From UBA8337 sp965658615 (GTDB lineage: Bacteria > Pseudomonadota > Alphaproteobacteria > RS24), in contig CBFHSX010000008.1 of assembly GCA_965658615.1 (NCBI GenBank), positions 1-52,510 on the forward strand: 52,510 bases of DNA. The letters are read 5' to 3'. Both the position numbers and the translations under genes were made by a program. Every line of letters starts with the position of its first letter. Position 1 is the first letter of the stretch. The notes beneath the pieces are model-generated. The model made no database searches and had not been told where the DNA came from. It was given only the letters and a program-made list of their open reading frames with translations. Positions 25,923-35,602 of this stretch are shown in pieces.

Positions 25923-28226
25923 ATGCTGAACATTTTAAGAAGGGTTGAGGGGCGTGCGTTCGCTTGTGTGTTTGCCGGTCTGATGGTGGCGGTGATGCTT
26001 GGGCTGAGCATAAGCCCGGCATTCGCCAAAATCGGCACGCCGGTCGCGTTTATCCGCGTTGAAGGTACACAGCGCGTCGAAGCCGAAACCGTGCGCGCTT
26101 ATCTGATTATCCGCGAGGGCGTTGTCGATAGCGCCGAATTGGTTGACCAATCGGTCAAAACGCTGTTCTCCTCCGGTCTGTTTGCCGATGTTACCATTCG
26201 CCGCGAGGAAAACGGTCTGATCGTCACCGTGGTGGAAAACCCGATTGTCAATCGCGTCAGCTTTGAGGGCAATTCTGCGATCGGCGATGATAAGCTGACC
26301 GAGGAAGCCGAATTGTCGGCGCGACAAATTTATACCCGCGCCAAAGTGCAAGATGATGTCGAGCGCTTTATTGAGCTGTATCGCCGTTCCGGTCGTTTTG
26401 CCGTGCGTATTGACCCGAAAGTCATTCAGCTGCCGCAAAACCGTATTGATTTGGTGTTCGAGATTAGCGAAGGCCCGACCACGGGTATTCGCGCGATTAA
26501 TTTTACCGGCAATGAAGTGTTTGACGATGACCGGCTGCGGAGCGAAATCCTGACCCGCGAGACGCGCTGGTATCGTGTGTTTTCCAGCGCCGATAATTAT
26601 GACCCGGACCGTGTTGCCTATGACCGCGAATTGCTGCGTCGTTTTTATCTGTCAAAAGGCTATGCAGATTTCAGCGTGCTGTCTTCCAATGCCGAGCTGA
26701 CACGTGACGGCGAGGCGTTTTTTGTCAATTTCAAAATCAATGAAGGCCCGCTTTATGCGTTTGGTGAATCGCGTGTTTCGACCAATCTTGAGACCATTGA
26801 TATCGTCGAGCTGGAAGAGCAGATTACCCATGAAGCCGGCGAACGCTACGACTCGCGGCGCATGGATAAAACCGTTGACGCGTTGACCAAGCTGGTTGGA
26901 GAGCAGGGCTATGCCTTTGCCGATGTGCGGCCCAGCGTGCGCCGCGACTATGAAACCGATACGGTGCAGGTCGAATATATTATTGAAGAGGGCCCGCGGG
27001 TTTATGTCGAGCGCATCAACATTAACGGCAATACGCGCACACAAGATGATGTCATCCGCCGTGAAATGCGGATCAGCGAGGGCGACGCCTTTAACAAAGT
27101 TCTGCTGTCGCGCTCCGAGCGTGATGTGCGCGGCCTTGGCTTTTTCGGCGATGTGCAAGTTACGGAAAGCCCCGGTTCGGCCGACGACAAAACCATTGTT
27201 GATGTCGATGTGCGCGAGGTGCCGACCGGCGAGCTGAGCTTTGGCGTCGGCTATTCGACCTCTGAAAACCTGACTACGCAATTCGCCATTGCCGAGCGCA
27301 ACTTCCTTGGGCGCGGCCAGAAATTGCGTTTTAACGTCGGTCTGTCCGATCAGGTGCAGCGTTATAATATCGGCTTTACCGAACCCTATTTCCTTGGCCG
27401 CGATATTTCTGCCGGCTTCTCGATTTTCGATACGCAAACCGAATATCGCTATCAAAGCGGTCTGGAAACGACCCAAAACGGCGTTACCCTTACGCTCGGC
27501 TTTCCGCTTTCGCAAGATGGACGTTTGTCGCTGTTTTCCAGTTTTATTCAGGATGAGCTGGTCAACAACACCAATAGCGCCAGCATTAATGCCAGCTATC
27601 GCGACTTTAAACAGTCCTTCGGTTATTATTATTCCATCGATAAGCGCGATGATTTGATCGACCCGACAGATGGCTGGAACATCAGCTTCGGCCAAGATAT
27701 TGCCGGCCCGGCCGGTGACGTGTCGTTTTTGCGCACCACAGCCAATGCCAATTTCTTTGAGGAAATTGCCGAGGGCTGGATTTTCCACGCCAAGGCCACC
27801 ATGGGCCTGATCCACGACTATAAGGGCGGGGCGGTGAATTATAATGACCGCTTCTTCCGTGGCGGGCGCAATTTCCGTGGCTTTGAACGCGGTGGTCTCG
27901 GCCCGCGCGATTTGAGCTCCGGCTATGCGCTGGGGGCCAATCGCTATTTCATCGGTACGACGCAAGTCTCTTTGCCGCTGGGTATTCCGAAAGAGGTCGG
28001 CATGCGGGCCAATGCCTTTGTCGATTTCGGTGTGCTGGGCGAAACCGATATTGAATCGAGCAGTTCGCAAATTGTCGATGACATGTCGTTCCGCGCCACA
28101 TATGGTCTCAGCATCGCATGGCGTTCGCCTTTCGGGCCGGTGCGATTTGACTTTGCCCGTCCAATTGTTAAAGAAGATTATGACGAAACACGCTTTTTCC
28201 GGTTTACCATCGGAACGAGCTTCTAG
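25923..28226 (+). CDS. bamA: Outer membrane protein assembly factor BamA
   Basis: Essential outer-membrane insertase for beta-barrel proteins. The 767-residue precursor has a signal peptide (about residues 1-36, ending SPAFA), five POTRA repeats in the periplasm (roughly 40-430) and a C-terminal 16-strand barrel. The loop-6 signature appears as FRGF in RGGRNFRGFERGG, and the protein ends FTIGTSF with the terminal aromatic needed for its own assembly. The ribosome binding site is weak; the start is close behind rseP, and the order rseP-bamA-skp-lpxD is conserved across proteobacteria. Confidence 0.96.
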   Translation: MLNILRRVEGRAFACVFAGLMVAVMLGLSISPAFAKIGTPVAFIRVEGTQRVEAETVRAYLIIREGVVDSAELVDQSVKTLFSSGLFADVTIRREENGLIVTVVENPIVNRVSFEGNSAIGDDKLTEEAELSARQIYTRAKVQDDVERFIELYRRSGRFAVRIDPKVIQLPQNRIDLVFEISEGPTTGIRAINFTGNEVFDDDRLRSEILTRETRWYRVFSSADNYDPDRVAYDRELLRRFYLSKGYADFSVLSSNAELTRDGEAFFVNFKINEGPLYAFGESRVSTNLETIDIVELEEQITHEAGERYDSRRMDKTVDALTKLVGEQGYAFADVRPSVRRDYETDTVQVEYIIEEGPRVYVERININGNTRTQDDVIRREMRISEGDAFNKVLLSRSERDVRGLGFFGDVQVTESPGSADDKTIVDVDVREVPTGELSFGVGYSTSENLTTQFAIAERNFLGRGQKLRFNVGLSDQVQRYNIGFTEPYFLGRDISAGFSIFDTQTEYRYQSGLETTQNGVTLTLGFPLSQDGRLSLFSSFIQDELVNNTNSASINASYRDFKQSFGYYYSIDKRDDLIDPTDGWNISFGQDIAGPAGDVSFLRTTANANFFEEIAEGWIFHAKATMGLIHDYKGGAVNYNDRFFRGGRNFRGFERGGLGPRDLSSGYALGANRYFIGTTQVSLPLGIPKEVGMRANAFVDFGVLGETDIESSSSQIVDDMSFRATYGLSIAWRSPFGPVRFDFARPIVKEDYDETRFFRFTIGTSF

Positions 28227-28237
28227 GGGGAAATACA

Positions 28238-28804
28238 GTGATTAAAAATATTTTGAGTTCAGCAGTTCTAGCATGTGCCATGGCATTCGCAACAGCGGCG
28301 CCGATTTCGTCAGCCCAAGCCGCTGACGCGCCGGTTATTTTGGTGTTCGATGTCGACCGCGCCATCGCCCAGTCCAAGGCCGGCAAAAGCATGGCCAAGC
28401 AGTTGGAAAGCCAAGTTGTTAAAGTCCGCACCGATGAAGAAAAAGTCGTCAAGGAATTGCAGGGCGAGTTGGACAAGCTGAAAGAACAGCAGAAAGTCAT
28501 GTCGCAGGAAATCCTTCAGCAGCGTGTCGAAGAACTGCGCAAAAAAGAGATTGAGCGTCGTCAGTCATTGGCAGAGAAGTCGCAATCGATTCAGGCCGGT
28601 GGCCAGAATGCAGGTCGTGAAATCTTGAAAATTGCCGAAGAAGAACTGTCGGCCATCGCGAAAGCGCGCAAAGCCGATATCGTCATGCGCCGCGATGCCG
28701 TGTTCTTTGCCAGCCCGGCCATTGATGTGACCGGCGAATTGGTGAAGCGCCTCGATAAGCGCCTGTCATCGGTAAAGGTAACGCCGGTCGCGGCGAAAAA
28801 GTAA
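28238..28804 (+). CDS. skp: Periplasmic chaperone, OmpH/Skp family
   Basis: Holds unfolded outer membrane proteins in the periplasm on the way to BamA. The 188-residue precursor has a signal peptide of about 29 residues (ending SAQAA) and a long charged, coiled-coil-forming middle (about 55-135, rich in Lys, Glu and Gln), matching the tentacles of the Skp trimer. GTG start at 28238 with AGGGGG upstream, 12 bp after bamA. lpxD begins immediately after the stop. Confidence 0.88.
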   Translation: MIKNILSSAVLACAMAFATAAPISSAQAADAPVILVFDVDRAIAQSKAGKSMAKQLESQVVKVRTDEEKVVKELQGELDKLKEQQKVMSQEILQQRVEELRKKEIERRQSLAEKSQSIQAGGQNAGREILKIAEEELSAIAKARKADIVMRRDAVFFASPAIDVTGELVKRLDKRLSSVKVTPVAAKK

Positions 28805-29839
28805 ATGGCGGATCCGCGCTTCTTCCATTGCGCCGGACCGTTTCGCTTGAGCGAATTGGCAGCGCATGGCTCGTTTGAAGCACCGCAAAATGACTTAGAG
28901 CTGAGCGATATTGCGTCTCTCGATATGGCAGACGCGGCATCGCTCACCTTTTTTTCGAACTCTAAATTGGCCGATGGGCTGGCTGCAAGCCAGGCGGCAG
29001 CCGTGCTGATAAAACCGGCGCATGCTGATTTATGCCCCAATAATATTGTGCCGCTTTTATGTGACGACCCGTATCGGGCCATGGCCAAAATTGCGCAGCT
29101 TTTTTACCCTGAAGCCGCCAAGGCACGCCCCATGCCAGGCGATTTGCAAGACGGTCATATGGTGCATCCCGACGCCAAAATCGGCGCTAATGTATCGATT
29201 GCGCCAAATGCGCTTATCGGCCCCGGTGCCGAGATTGGCGACGGTACACATATTGCCGGCGGCGCGGTTGTCGGTCATGGCGTGGTTATCGGGCGCGATT
29301 GCACCATCGGGGCCAATGCGACCATTGCCTATGCGCTTATTGGTGACCGCGTGATTGTGCATAGCGGTGCGGCGATTGGGGTGGACGGCTTTGGCTATGC
29401 GCCCGGTGCGTCGCATGTCAAAATCCCGCAATTGGGCCGCGTCATTCTGCAGGCCGATGTGGAGATCGGTGCCAATAGCGGCATTGATCGCGGGGCCATG
29501 GGCGATACGATTATAGGCGAGGGCAGCAAGCTCGATAATATGTGCCATATCGCGCATAATGTGCAGCTTGGGCGGCATTGTTTCTTGACCGCCCATTGCG
29601 CCGTCGCCGGCAGTTCGACCTTGGGTGACTATGTGCAAATGGGCGGGCAATCGGCGGTGAGCGGGCATGTGCGTGTCGGCAATAATTGCCAGATTGCGGC
29701 CAATGCCAGTGTGCTTGCGGATGTTGCGGATGGGGCGCAAGTGGCCGGTGTACCGGCGCGCCCACGCGCAGCGCTGTATCGTGACCAGGCCTTTCTGTCG
29801 CGCTTGCGCAAGCAAGCCAAGGCTGACAAAAAAGCGTAA
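28805..29839 (+). CDS. lpxD: UDP-3-O-(3-hydroxyacyl)glucosamine N-acyltransferase
   Basis: Third step of lipid A synthesis, adding an N-linked 3-hydroxyacyl chain. The 344-residue protein has an N-terminal substrate-binding domain (about 1-105) and a left-handed parallel beta helix of hexapeptide repeats (from HPDAKIGANVSIAPNALIGP), with the catalytic histidine in CHIAHNVQLGRH. The ATG directly abuts the skp stop. In most proteobacteria fabZ lies between lpxD and lpxA; here only 69 non-coding bp separate them. Confidence 0.95.
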   Translation: MADPRFFHCAGPFRLSELAAHGSFEAPQNDLELSDIASLDMADAASLTFFSNSKLADGLAASQAAAVLIKPAHADLCPNNIVPLLCDDPYRAMAKIAQLFYPEAAKARPMPGDLQDGHMVHPDAKIGANVSIAPNALIGPGAEIGDGTHIAGGAVVGHGVVIGRDCTIGANATIAYALIGDRVIVHSGAAIGVDGFGYAPGASHVKIPQLGRVILQADVEIGANSGIDRGAMGDTIIGEGSKLDNMCHIAHNVQLGRHCFLTAHCAVAGSSTLGDYVQMGGQSAVSGHVRVGNNCQIAANASVLADVADGAQVAGVPARPRAALYRDQAFLSRLRKQAKADKKA

Positions 29840-29908
29840 TAAATCGTTACAATCCTTTATTTGAAGCCACTGCAAACACGGCTTACTCCTGCCTTTAAGG
29901 AGTTCACA

Positions 29909-30703
29909 ATGAGCATTATTCATCCCTCTGCAATTATCGAAGACAGTGTAAAGCTGGGCGAAAATGTGACCATCGGGCCGTTTTGCTGCCTTAGCGGCAA
30001 TGTCGAGCTGGGTGATAATGTTTTGCTGGAAAGCCATGTTGTGGTTGCCGGTAACACCAAGATCGGCGCGGATACGCATATTTATCCCTTCGCCTCGATC
30101 GGCCATGTGTCACAGGATAAGAAGTTTGAGGGCGAGGAAGTATTCCTCGAAATCGGTGCGCGCAATACAATCCGCGAACACGCGACCATGAACCCGGGCA
30201 CTAATGCCGGCGGCGGCATTACCCGCGTCGGTAATGATGGCCTGTTTATGATCGGCTCGCATATCGCGCATGATTGCATTATTGGTGACAATGTCATTAT
30301 GGCGAATAATGCATCGCTGGGCGGACATGTGACATTGGGTGATTTCGCCATTATGGGCGGCATGAGCGCGGCGCATCAGTTTTGTCGCATTGGCGCGCAT
30401 AGCTTTATCGGTGCGGCCAGCATGGTGGTCGAGGATGTCATTCCCTTTGGCGCTGCAACCGGCAACCGCGCCGTGCTGTCGGGCCTCAATCTGGTGGGCA
30501 TGAAACGCCGCGGCTTTGAGCGCGCTGAAATCAACGCGCTGCGCGGTCTGCACAAAGCCCTGTTTGTTGAAACCGAAGGCGCGCTGATGACACGACTGGC
30601 CAAAGCGGCGCAGCAATATGAAGACAGTGTTTGCGTGCGGCAGGTGGTTGAGTTTATGCGCGTCGAGCAAAACCGGGGCTATTGCACCCCGCGTAATCGC
30701 TAG
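29909..30703 (+). CDS. lpxA: UDP-N-acetylglucosamine O-acyltransferase
   Basis: First step of lipid A synthesis, transferring a 3-hydroxyacyl chain from ACP to UDP-GlcNAc. The 264-residue protein starts MSIIHPSAIIEDSVKLGENV, runs through hexapeptide repeats and carries the catalytic histidine in GSHIAHDCIIGDN, then a helical C-terminal domain. ATG at 29909 has TAAGGAG seven bases upstream; a 16-residue extension to 29861 is rejected. lpxI follows after 3 bp. Confidence 0.96.
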   Translation: MSIIHPSAIIEDSVKLGENVTIGPFCCLSGNVELGDNVLLESHVVVAGNTKIGADTHIYPFASIGHVSQDKKFEGEEVFLEIGARNTIREHATMNPGTNAGGGITRVGNDGLFMIGSHIAHDCIIGDNVIMANNASLGGHVTLGDFAIMGGMSAAHQFCRIGAHSFIGAASMVVEDVIPFGAATGNRAVLSGLNLVGMKRRGFERAEINALRGLHKALFVETEGALMTRLAKAAQQYEDSVCVRQVVEFMRVEQNRGYCTPRNR

Positions 30704-30706
30704 GCT

Positions 30707-31546
30707 ATGAGCGATACGCCACTCGGTCTGGTCGCGGGCGGCGGGGCGCTGCCTTTGCGTATTGCTGAGGCGGTGCGGCGCGCCGGTCGCGAGGTTTTTA
30801 TCCTTGGGCTGGAAAACGAAGCCGACCCCGCCATCACCACTTATCCGCATGATTGGACCGGGCTTGGCCATATGGCCGGGGCGGCCGATAAGCTGCTGGC
30901 GGCGGGCTGTTCGGAAACCGTGATTATTGGCGGCATTCAGCGACCCAATTTAGCCGATCTTGAGTTTGATGAAGGCGGGGCATGGTTCATGCAAGAGGTT
31001 GCCTCGGGCAAGCATGCCGGCGACGACCAATTGCTGAAAATCATTCTGGCTTATTTCAACATGCGCGGGCTGGATGTGCAGCCGGCGCAAAAATACCTCT
31101 CTGGGCTGACCGGCAGGCCGGGCGCACAAACCGCGCATGCGCATAGCGTGCATGAGGCCGATATTGCGCGCGGCATTGAGGTAGCGCAGGTAATCGGCGG
31201 CGAGGATATCGGCCAAAGCGTCGTGGTGTCAGAGCGGCTGGTGTTGGCCGTTGAGGGGCCGGAGGGCACGGATCATATGCTGCGCCGTGTCGCCGCGATG
31301 GCACCGGAATTTCTCGGCACGGCTGAAGCCCGCAAAGGCGTGCTGGTGAAGCTGCCCAAGCCACAACAAGACCGCCGCGTTGATTTGCCGACATTGGGGC
31401 TGCGTACGATTGACGGCGCTCACCTCGCGCATCTTGCCGGTATTGTTTACGAGGCGGGCGGGACTTTATTCGACGATTTCGAGGCTGTTGTTAAAGCCGC
31501 AGAAGAAAAGGGGCTGTTTCTGCTCGGCCTCGAACCGCATGGCTGA
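30707..31546 (+). CDS. lpxI: UDP-2,3-diacylglucosamine pyrophosphatase LpxI
   Basis: Cleaves UDP-2,3-diacylglucosamine to lipid X, the step done by LpxH in E. coli. The 279-residue protein begins TPLGLVAGGGALPLRIAEA, the DUF1009 signature, and includes IIGGIQRP, GDDQLLKII and AHAHSVHEADIARG; the C-terminal domain holds the acidic active site near VEGPEGTDHML. LpxI is typical of alphaproteobacteria. The stop overlaps lpxB by 8 bp. Confidence 0.93.
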   Translation: MSDTPLGLVAGGGALPLRIAEAVRRAGREVFILGLENEADPAITTYPHDWTGLGHMAGAADKLLAAGCSETVIIGGIQRPNLADLEFDEGGAWFMQEVASGKHAGDDQLLKIILAYFNMRGLDVQPAQKYLSGLTGRPGAQTAHAHSVHEADIARGIEVAQVIGGEDIGQSVVVSERLVLAVEGPEGTDHMLRRVAAMAPEFLGTAEARKGVLVKLPKPQQDRRVDLPTLGLRTIDGAHLAHLAGIVYEAGGTLFDDFEAVVKAAEEKGLFLLGLEPHG

Positions 31547-32696
31547 TAGCAAACATATTATGATTGTCGCCGGTGAGACCTCCGGCGATGCGCTGGGGGC
31601 CGACCTCATGCAGGCGCTGCGCGCGCAGGCTGATGGTCTGATGGTGACCGGTGTTGGCGGTCCGAAAATGAGCGCACAAGGGCTGGCCTCGATTTTCCCC
31701 ATGTCAGAAATCGCCGTGATGGGGCTGAAAGAAATCCTGCCACGCTTGCCGAAACTGTTCCGTCTGGTCGATGAGACGGTGGCGCATGCGTTGGCCACGG
31801 CGCCCGATGCGCTGGTGTTGATTGACAGTCCTGAGTTTAACCACCGTGTCGCCAAACGGGTAAAAGCGGCGCGGCCGGATATCCCGATCTTGTGTTATGT
31901 TGCGCCGCATGTTTGGGCGTGGCGGCAGGGCCGGGCCAAAAAGATGAGGAAATATTTCGACGCGGTGATGGCCTTTCTGCCGTTCGAGCCGGATGTGTTT
32001 GCCGCTAATGATGGACCGCCCTGTCACTTTGTCGGCCACCCGATTATGGACCGGCTGAAAGCGCTAGAGCCGCTGCCTAATTTTGGTAAGAAATATGGCA
32101 TAAGGAACCCCCATAAACCGTTGATTATCCTGCCCGGCAGTCGTCTGAGTGAAGTCAAAACACTGGTGCCGGTATTTGGGGCGGTGCTGCACCGTCTCGA
32201 GCGTCACCTTGAGGGCATTCGCCCGATTGTTCCGCTGGTGCCGCATATGGCCGATATGGTGCGCGAGATGACTGCCGATTGGCCGGGCAATCCGATTTAT
32301 GTTGAGGATGAGGCGGAGAAAATGGCGGCGTTTCATGAGGCACGCGCCGCTCTGGCCGCCTCAGGCACGGCGACCATGGAATTAGCACTGGCCGGTCTGC
32401 CGACCACAGTTGCCTATAATATGGGGCTGATGGGTGATTTTCTGGTGCGCACCATGCCGGTGCCCAGCGTGGTGCTGGTCAATCTTATCCTCGATGCGCC
32501 GGCCATGCCCGAGTTTTTGCAAGATAGATGCAATGCGGATGCCATTACACCCAGCATCCAAGCCATGCTCGACGATGAGGCGACCAATGCGCATTACCGC
32601 GCCATGTTGGCCCCGTTCCGCGATGCCATGAGCTATCGGGGCCAGGCACCGGCGCATCGCGCCGCCGCACTGACCCTAGAAATGATGGCTGATTAG
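31539..32696 (+). CDS. lpxB: Lipid-A-disaccharide synthase
   Basis: Condenses lipid X with UDP-diacylglucosamine to form the lipid A disaccharide. The 385-residue GT-B glycosyltransferase starts MADSKHIMIVAGETSGDALG and shows LIDSPEFNHRVAK, YVAPHVWAWRQGR, ILPGSRLSEVK and ALAASGTATMELALAGLPT. The true start is at 31539; an upstream start 159 bp earlier lies inside lpxI in another frame. The stop overlaps the gltA stop on the opposite strand by four bases. Confidence 0.96.
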   Translation: MADSKHIMIVAGETSGDALGADLMQALRAQADGLMVTGVGGPKMSAQGLASIFPMSEIAVMGLKEILPRLPKLFRLVDETVAHALATAPDALVLIDSPEFNHRVAKRVKAARPDIPILCYVAPHVWAWRQGRAKKMRKYFDAVMAFLPFEPDVFAANDGPPCHFVGHPIMDRLKALEPLPNFGKKYGIRNPHKPLIILPGSRLSEVKTLVPVFGAVLHRLERHLEGIRPIVPLVPHMADMVREMTADWPGNPIYVEDEAEKMAAFHEARAALAASGTATMELALAGLPTTVAYNMGLMGDFLVRTMPVPSVVLVNLILDAPAMPEFLQDRCNADAITPSIQAMLDDEATNAHYRAMLAPFRDAMSYRGQAPAHRAAALTLEMMAD

Positions 32697-33982
32697 CGGG
32701 CGTTAATGTCGGTATAATCGCGCGGACCGGCACCGATATAGAGTTGGCGCGGGCGACCGATACGCTGGCTCGGGTCTTCGATCATCTCGTTCCACTGGGC
32801 AATCCAACCGACCGTCCGGGCCAGTGCAAACAGCACGGTGAACATGGATGTCGGGAAGCCCATAGCTTTCAGCGTGATGCCGGAATAGAAATCGATATTC
32901 GGATAGAGTTTCTTCTCGACGAAATATTCGTCTTCCAGCGCAATTTTTTCCAACTCCATGGCAACATCGAGTAGCGGATCGTCTTTAATGCCCAGCTCAC
33001 CCAGAACTTCATGGCAAGTCTTCTGCATGACGCGGGCGCGCGGGTCGTAGTTTTTGTAAACCCGGTGGCCGAAGCCCATCAGGCGGAACGGATCGTCTTT
33101 GTCTTTGGCTTTTTTGACAAATTCGGGAATGCGGTCAACCGAACCGATTTCGGCCAGCATGTCGAGCGCCGCTTCATTGGCGCCACCATGGCTCGGCCCC
33201 CACAGGCAGGCAATGCCGGCGGCGACGCAGGCAAACGGATTGGCACCCGAAGAACCGGCCAGACGCACGGTCGAGGTCGACGCGTTTTGCTCATGATCGG
33301 CGTGCAGGATGAAAATGCGGTCCATGGCGCGCGCCAGAACCGGGCTGACATTCATTTCTTCGCACGGCACGGAAAAGCACATATGCAGGAAGTTCGATGC
33401 GTAATCGAGATCATTACGCGGATAGACGAAAGGCTGACCGACCGAATATTTATAGGCCATGGCGGCAATGGTCGGGATTTTCGCAATCAGACGACGGCTG
33501 GCAATCTTGCGCTGCTCGGCATCATTTACATCCGTGCTGTCATGATAAAAAGCTGACAGCGCGCCAACCACGCCGACCATAATGGCCATTGGGTGGGCGT
33601 CACGGCGGAAGCCGTGGAAGAAGCGGTTCATTTGCTCATGCAGCATGGTGTGCTGGGTGATGGCGTTTTCAAATTCGGAGAGCTCAGTGGCGTTCGGCAA
33701 TTCGCCGTTCAGCAGCAAATAGCAGGTCTCGATGAAATTGCCCTTATCGGCCAATTGCTCAATCGGGTAGCCACGGTGCAGGAGCACGCCTTCCTCGCCG
33801 TCGATATAGGTGATGGCCGATTTGCAACTGGCAGTCGAGGTGAAGCCGGGGTCATAGGTAAATTGACCGGTCTGGCCATAGAGTTTGGAGACGTCAATGA
33901 CGCTCGGGCCAACTGTGCCTTCATGGATACCGAAATCGTAATCCTTGCCAAGGCTTGAAAGTTTTGCGTTATCCGAGCTCAT
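32693..33982 (-). CDS. gltA: Citrate synthase
   Basis: Entry enzyme of the TCA cycle, acetyl-CoA plus oxaloacetate to citrate. The 429-residue type II enzyme has ESSYLLL-type N-terminal features (ETCYLLLNGELP), the histidine in GPSHGGANEAALDML, MGFGHRVYKNYDPR with the second active-site histidine, and a late MELEKIAL/DFYSGITLKAMG segment. ATG at 33982 has GGAGGGAC upstream on the minus strand. It converges with lpxB, stops overlapping, with no terminator visible between them. Confidence 0.97.
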   Translation of the reverse strand: MSSDNAKLSSLGKDYDFGIHEGTVGPSVIDVSKLYGQTGQFTYDPGFTSTASCKSAITYIDGEEGVLLHRGYPIEQLADKGNFIETCYLLLNGELPNATELSEFENAITQHTMLHEQMNRFFHGFRRDAHPMAIMVGVVGALSAFYHDSTDVNDAEQRKIASRRLIAKIPTIAAMAYKYSVGQPFVYPRNDLDYASNFLHMCFSVPCEEMNVSPVLARAMDRIFILHADHEQNASTSTVRLAGSSGANPFACVAAGIACLWGPSHGGANEAALDMLAEIGSVDRIPEFVKKAKDKDDPFRLMGFGHRVYKNYDPRARVMQKTCHEVLGELGIKDDPLLDVAMELEKIALEDEYFVEKKLYPNIDFYSGITLKAMGFPTSMFTVLFALARTVGWIAQWNEMIEDPSQRIGRPRQLYIGAGPRDYTDINAR

Positions 33983-34075
33983 CTTGTGTCCCTCCGAGTG
34001 CGATTTTTGAATTGGCCGTTAGATAGCATAAAATAGGGGTGTGTGCCAGCTTTAGACCGATGAAATCAGCATGAT

Positions 34076-35470
34076 TTAGCCGATTTGGTCAGTTAGTCGC
34101 GCCAGTGCTTCATCGCGCCCCAAAAGCGCCAAAACCGGTATCACACCGGGCGATTGGCTGTTGCCGACCAGCGCCGCGCGCAGCGCCGGAGCTATCTTGC
34201 CCATTTTCAGCTCTTGCGTTTCCATATAGCCCTTTACCGTCGCATCAATCGCCTCGGCCGACCAGCTATCCAACGCGCTTAACTGTGTGTGCAGTGCCGC
34301 AAGATGGGCGCGGGTTTCGTCATTCAAATGTTTGGCGAGTTTTTCCTCAGCGATAATCGGGCGCGCGGCGCGCAGGAAAGCCGCATCGGTTGCCAGATCA
34401 CCAAGCCGCGTGGCGCGCTCTTTCAATTGCGGCATGGCGGCCCGCACTTGCGCTTCGTGCGGGGCCAAGGCCGGGTCAAGCGTCAGCACCTGCGCCGTCA
34501 AGGCGGCGTCATCGCTCATATTCAAATGCTGCGCATTGACATGGTCGAGCTTTTCCGTATCGAAGCGAGCCGGGGCTTTGCCGACTGCCTCGAGGCTGAA
34601 CCACTCAATCAATTGCGCCGTGGTGAAAATCTCGTCATCGCCATGGCTCCAGCCAAGCCGGGCCAGATAATTGCGCATGGCTTCGGGCAGATAGCCCATA
34701 TCACGATAGGCCTCGACGCCCAGTGCGCCATGGCGTTTCGACAATTTCGCGCCGTCACTGCCATGGATCAGCGATATATGCGCGAAGTGCGGCATCGGCC
34801 AATCGAGTGCTGCGTAAATTTGCGCTTGTCGCCCCGCATTGGTCAAATGATCGTCGCCACGAATAATATGCGTCACGCCCATATCATGGTCATCAACCAC
34901 GACCGACAGCATATAGGTCGGTGTGCCGTCGGAGCGCAGCAAGATAAGGTCGTCAAACTGGTCATTGGCGAAGGTCACATCGCCCTGAATGCTGTCTTTG
35001 ATGATTGTCTCGCCATCTTTCAGGGCTTTGAAACGAATGACAAAGGGTGCATCGGCCGGCGCTTCAGAGGCGTCACGGTCGCGCCATGTGCCGTCATAGC
35101 GCGGCGGCTTGCCCTCGGCACGGGCTTTCTCGCGCATTGCTTCCACCTCTTCCGGCGTGCAAAAACACTTATAGGCCTTGCCCGCAGCCAGCAATTGGTC
35201 GGCCACGGCGATATGGCGCGCGGCATTGGCGTGCTGAAACACCGGCGCGTCATCGGCGTCGAGACCAAGCCAGCTCATCCCCTCAAGGATCGCGTCAATC
35301 GCCTCTTGGGTTGAGCGGGCGCGGTCCGTGTCTTCAATTCGCAGCAAAAACTTGCCGCCGTGATGGCGCGCAAAAGCCCAATTAAACAAGGCCGTGCGCG
35401 CGCCGCCAATATGCAAAAAGCCGGTCGGCGAGGGGGCAAAGCGGGTAATGACAGGCTGTTTATCGGACAT
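34076..35470 (-). CDS. gltX: Glutamate--tRNA ligase
   Basis: Charges tRNA-Glu (and in many alphaproteobacteria tRNA-Gln for later transamidation). The 464-residue class I synthetase has FAPSPTGFLHIGGARTALF with the HIGH-type motif as HIGG, the loop GAKLSKRHGALG as KMSKS counterpart, and the helical anticodon-binding domain. A zinc-site-like CFCTPEEVE is present. It is transcribed towards gltA, 93 bp upstream of it, and diverges from comEC. Confidence 0.96.
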   Translation of the reverse strand: MSDKQPVITRFAPSPTGFLHIGGARTALFNWAFARHHGGKFLLRIEDTDRARSTQEAIDAILEGMSWLGLDADDAPVFQHANAARHIAVADQLLAAGKAYKCFCTPEEVEAMREKARAEGKPPRYDGTWRDRDASEAPADAPFVIRFKALKDGETIIKDSIQGDVTFANDQFDDLILLRSDGTPTYMLSVVVDDHDMGVTHIIRGDDHLTNAGRQAQIYAALDWPMPHFAHISLIHGSDGAKLSKRHGALGVEAYRDMGYLPEAMRNYLARLGWSHGDDEIFTTAQLIEWFSLEAVGKAPARFDTEKLDHVNAQHLNMSDDAALTAQVLTLDPALAPHEAQVRAAMPQLKERATRLGDLATDAAFLRAARPIIAEEKLAKHLNDETRAHLAALHTQLSALDSWSAEAIDATVKGYMETQELKMGKIAPALRAALVGNSQSPGVIPVLALLGRDEALARLTDQIG

Positions 35471-35602
35471 GTGTGTTTCTCATGTTTCGCGAGTTGCGTG
35501 TAGATTTTCAATCACTCATCCATTGCTCGCTAGTGCTGCATGGCAGGCTGAGTCACTCTTGGGTTCGACATAGCATATTTACCGCCAACGCCCTAGAGCC
35601 TC

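Noticed and set aside
26652..28070. 472-codon open frame antisense to bamA
   Set aside because: Same reasoning: bamA is unambiguous, and the antisense product has no recognisable domain and no own start signals.
33983..34075. Sigma-54-like promoter (TGGCAC) upstream of gltA
   Set aside because: The -24 half is present on the minus strand but the TTGC element at -12 is not at the right distance.
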